Source of the DNA: Candidatus Peregrinibacteria bacterium
GTDB taxonomy: Bacteria; Patescibacteriota; Gracilibacteria; UBA1369
DNA: 5,494 nt
NCBI GenBank assembly: GCA_014729615.1
Contig: WJJQ01000097.1
Coordinates: forward strand, 1 to 5,494
Reading direction: 5' to 3'
Made by a program: the position numbers and the translations under genes. Positions 5,401 through 5,494 of this stretch are shown in pieces; positions within the stretch are counted from its first letter, which is position 1; every line of letters begins with the position of its first letter. The notes below the pieces were generated by a model. The model did not search any database, was not told the origin of the DNA, and saw only the letters and a program-made list of their open reading frames with translations.

Positions 5401-5494
5401 ATGTCATTAGAATACGAAATTCATAAGATGCTTACCGAGGACCCGGAATACACAGGAGATCGGCTTGCTTTTACTTTGGTCAAGTTTATGATGC
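5401..5494 (+). CDS. Start of an unidentified gene, 3'-partial
   Basis: An ATG preceded by GGAGGGG (5388-5394) opens a frame that runs 31 codons to the right edge without a stop. The visible residues begin MSLEYEIHKMLTEDPEY and continue into a hydrophobic helix-like segment (LAFTLVKFMM). Too short to assign; the strong ribosome-binding site and unbroken frame make a real gene likely. Confidence 0.65.
   Translation, partial: MSLEYEIHKMLTEDPEYTGDRLAFTLVKFMM

Overview
The window looks like one end of an integrated mobile element in a bacterium: an integrative/mobilizable element, a plasmid-like integrated element or a phage satellite. It carries, all on the + strand, a tyrosine integrase (5' end outside the window), an excisionase-type DNA-binding protein, a prim-pol family primase without a helicase, and several small unrecognised genes. 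Bacterial origin is supported by strong Shine-Dalgarno sequences before several genes and one clear intrinsic terminator. Composition is moderately AT-rich. The integrase core-binding region and the Cys/'CPLD...FPDEEIC' module recall spirochaete and other anaerobe mobile elements, but that is memory-based and weak; I would not assign a phylum.

Layout. 1-977: integrase, open through the left edge. 977-1579: a 200-residue, aromatic-rich protein of unknown function whose ATG overlaps the integrase stop (TAATG). 1578-1606: intrinsic terminator closing that unit. 1615-1642: a perfect 9-bp inverted repeat spanning the predicted start of the next gene. 1630-2214: excisionase-like helix-turn-helix fused to a Cys-cluster region, with a strong internal ribosome-binding site that may start the second half separately. 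2217-2369: possible 50-codon gene. 2398-3903: prim-pol protein with two C-terminal winged-helix-like segments. 3904-4075: AT-rich non-coding stretch with several inverted repeats and an iteron-like direct repeat, the best candidate for an origin or operator region. 4076-4462: unknown 128-residue protein. 4474-4628: frameshifted relative of the gene at 5071. 4625-4936: small two-helix membrane protein. 5071-5328: small basic protein. 5401-5494: start of another gene leaving the window.

How they may work together (inference): the integrase and the HTH protein would control integration and excision; the prim-pol protein would prime or start replication of the excised form, perhaps at the adjacent repeat region and with a host helicase; the 977 gene sits in a cargo position between integrase and excisionase; the small downstream genes would be element-specific accessory functions. 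No capsid, terminase, relaxase, conjugation, toxin-antitoxin, tRNA, rRNA or CRISPR feature is visible here, and no attachment site can be identified because the flank beyond the integrase is absent.
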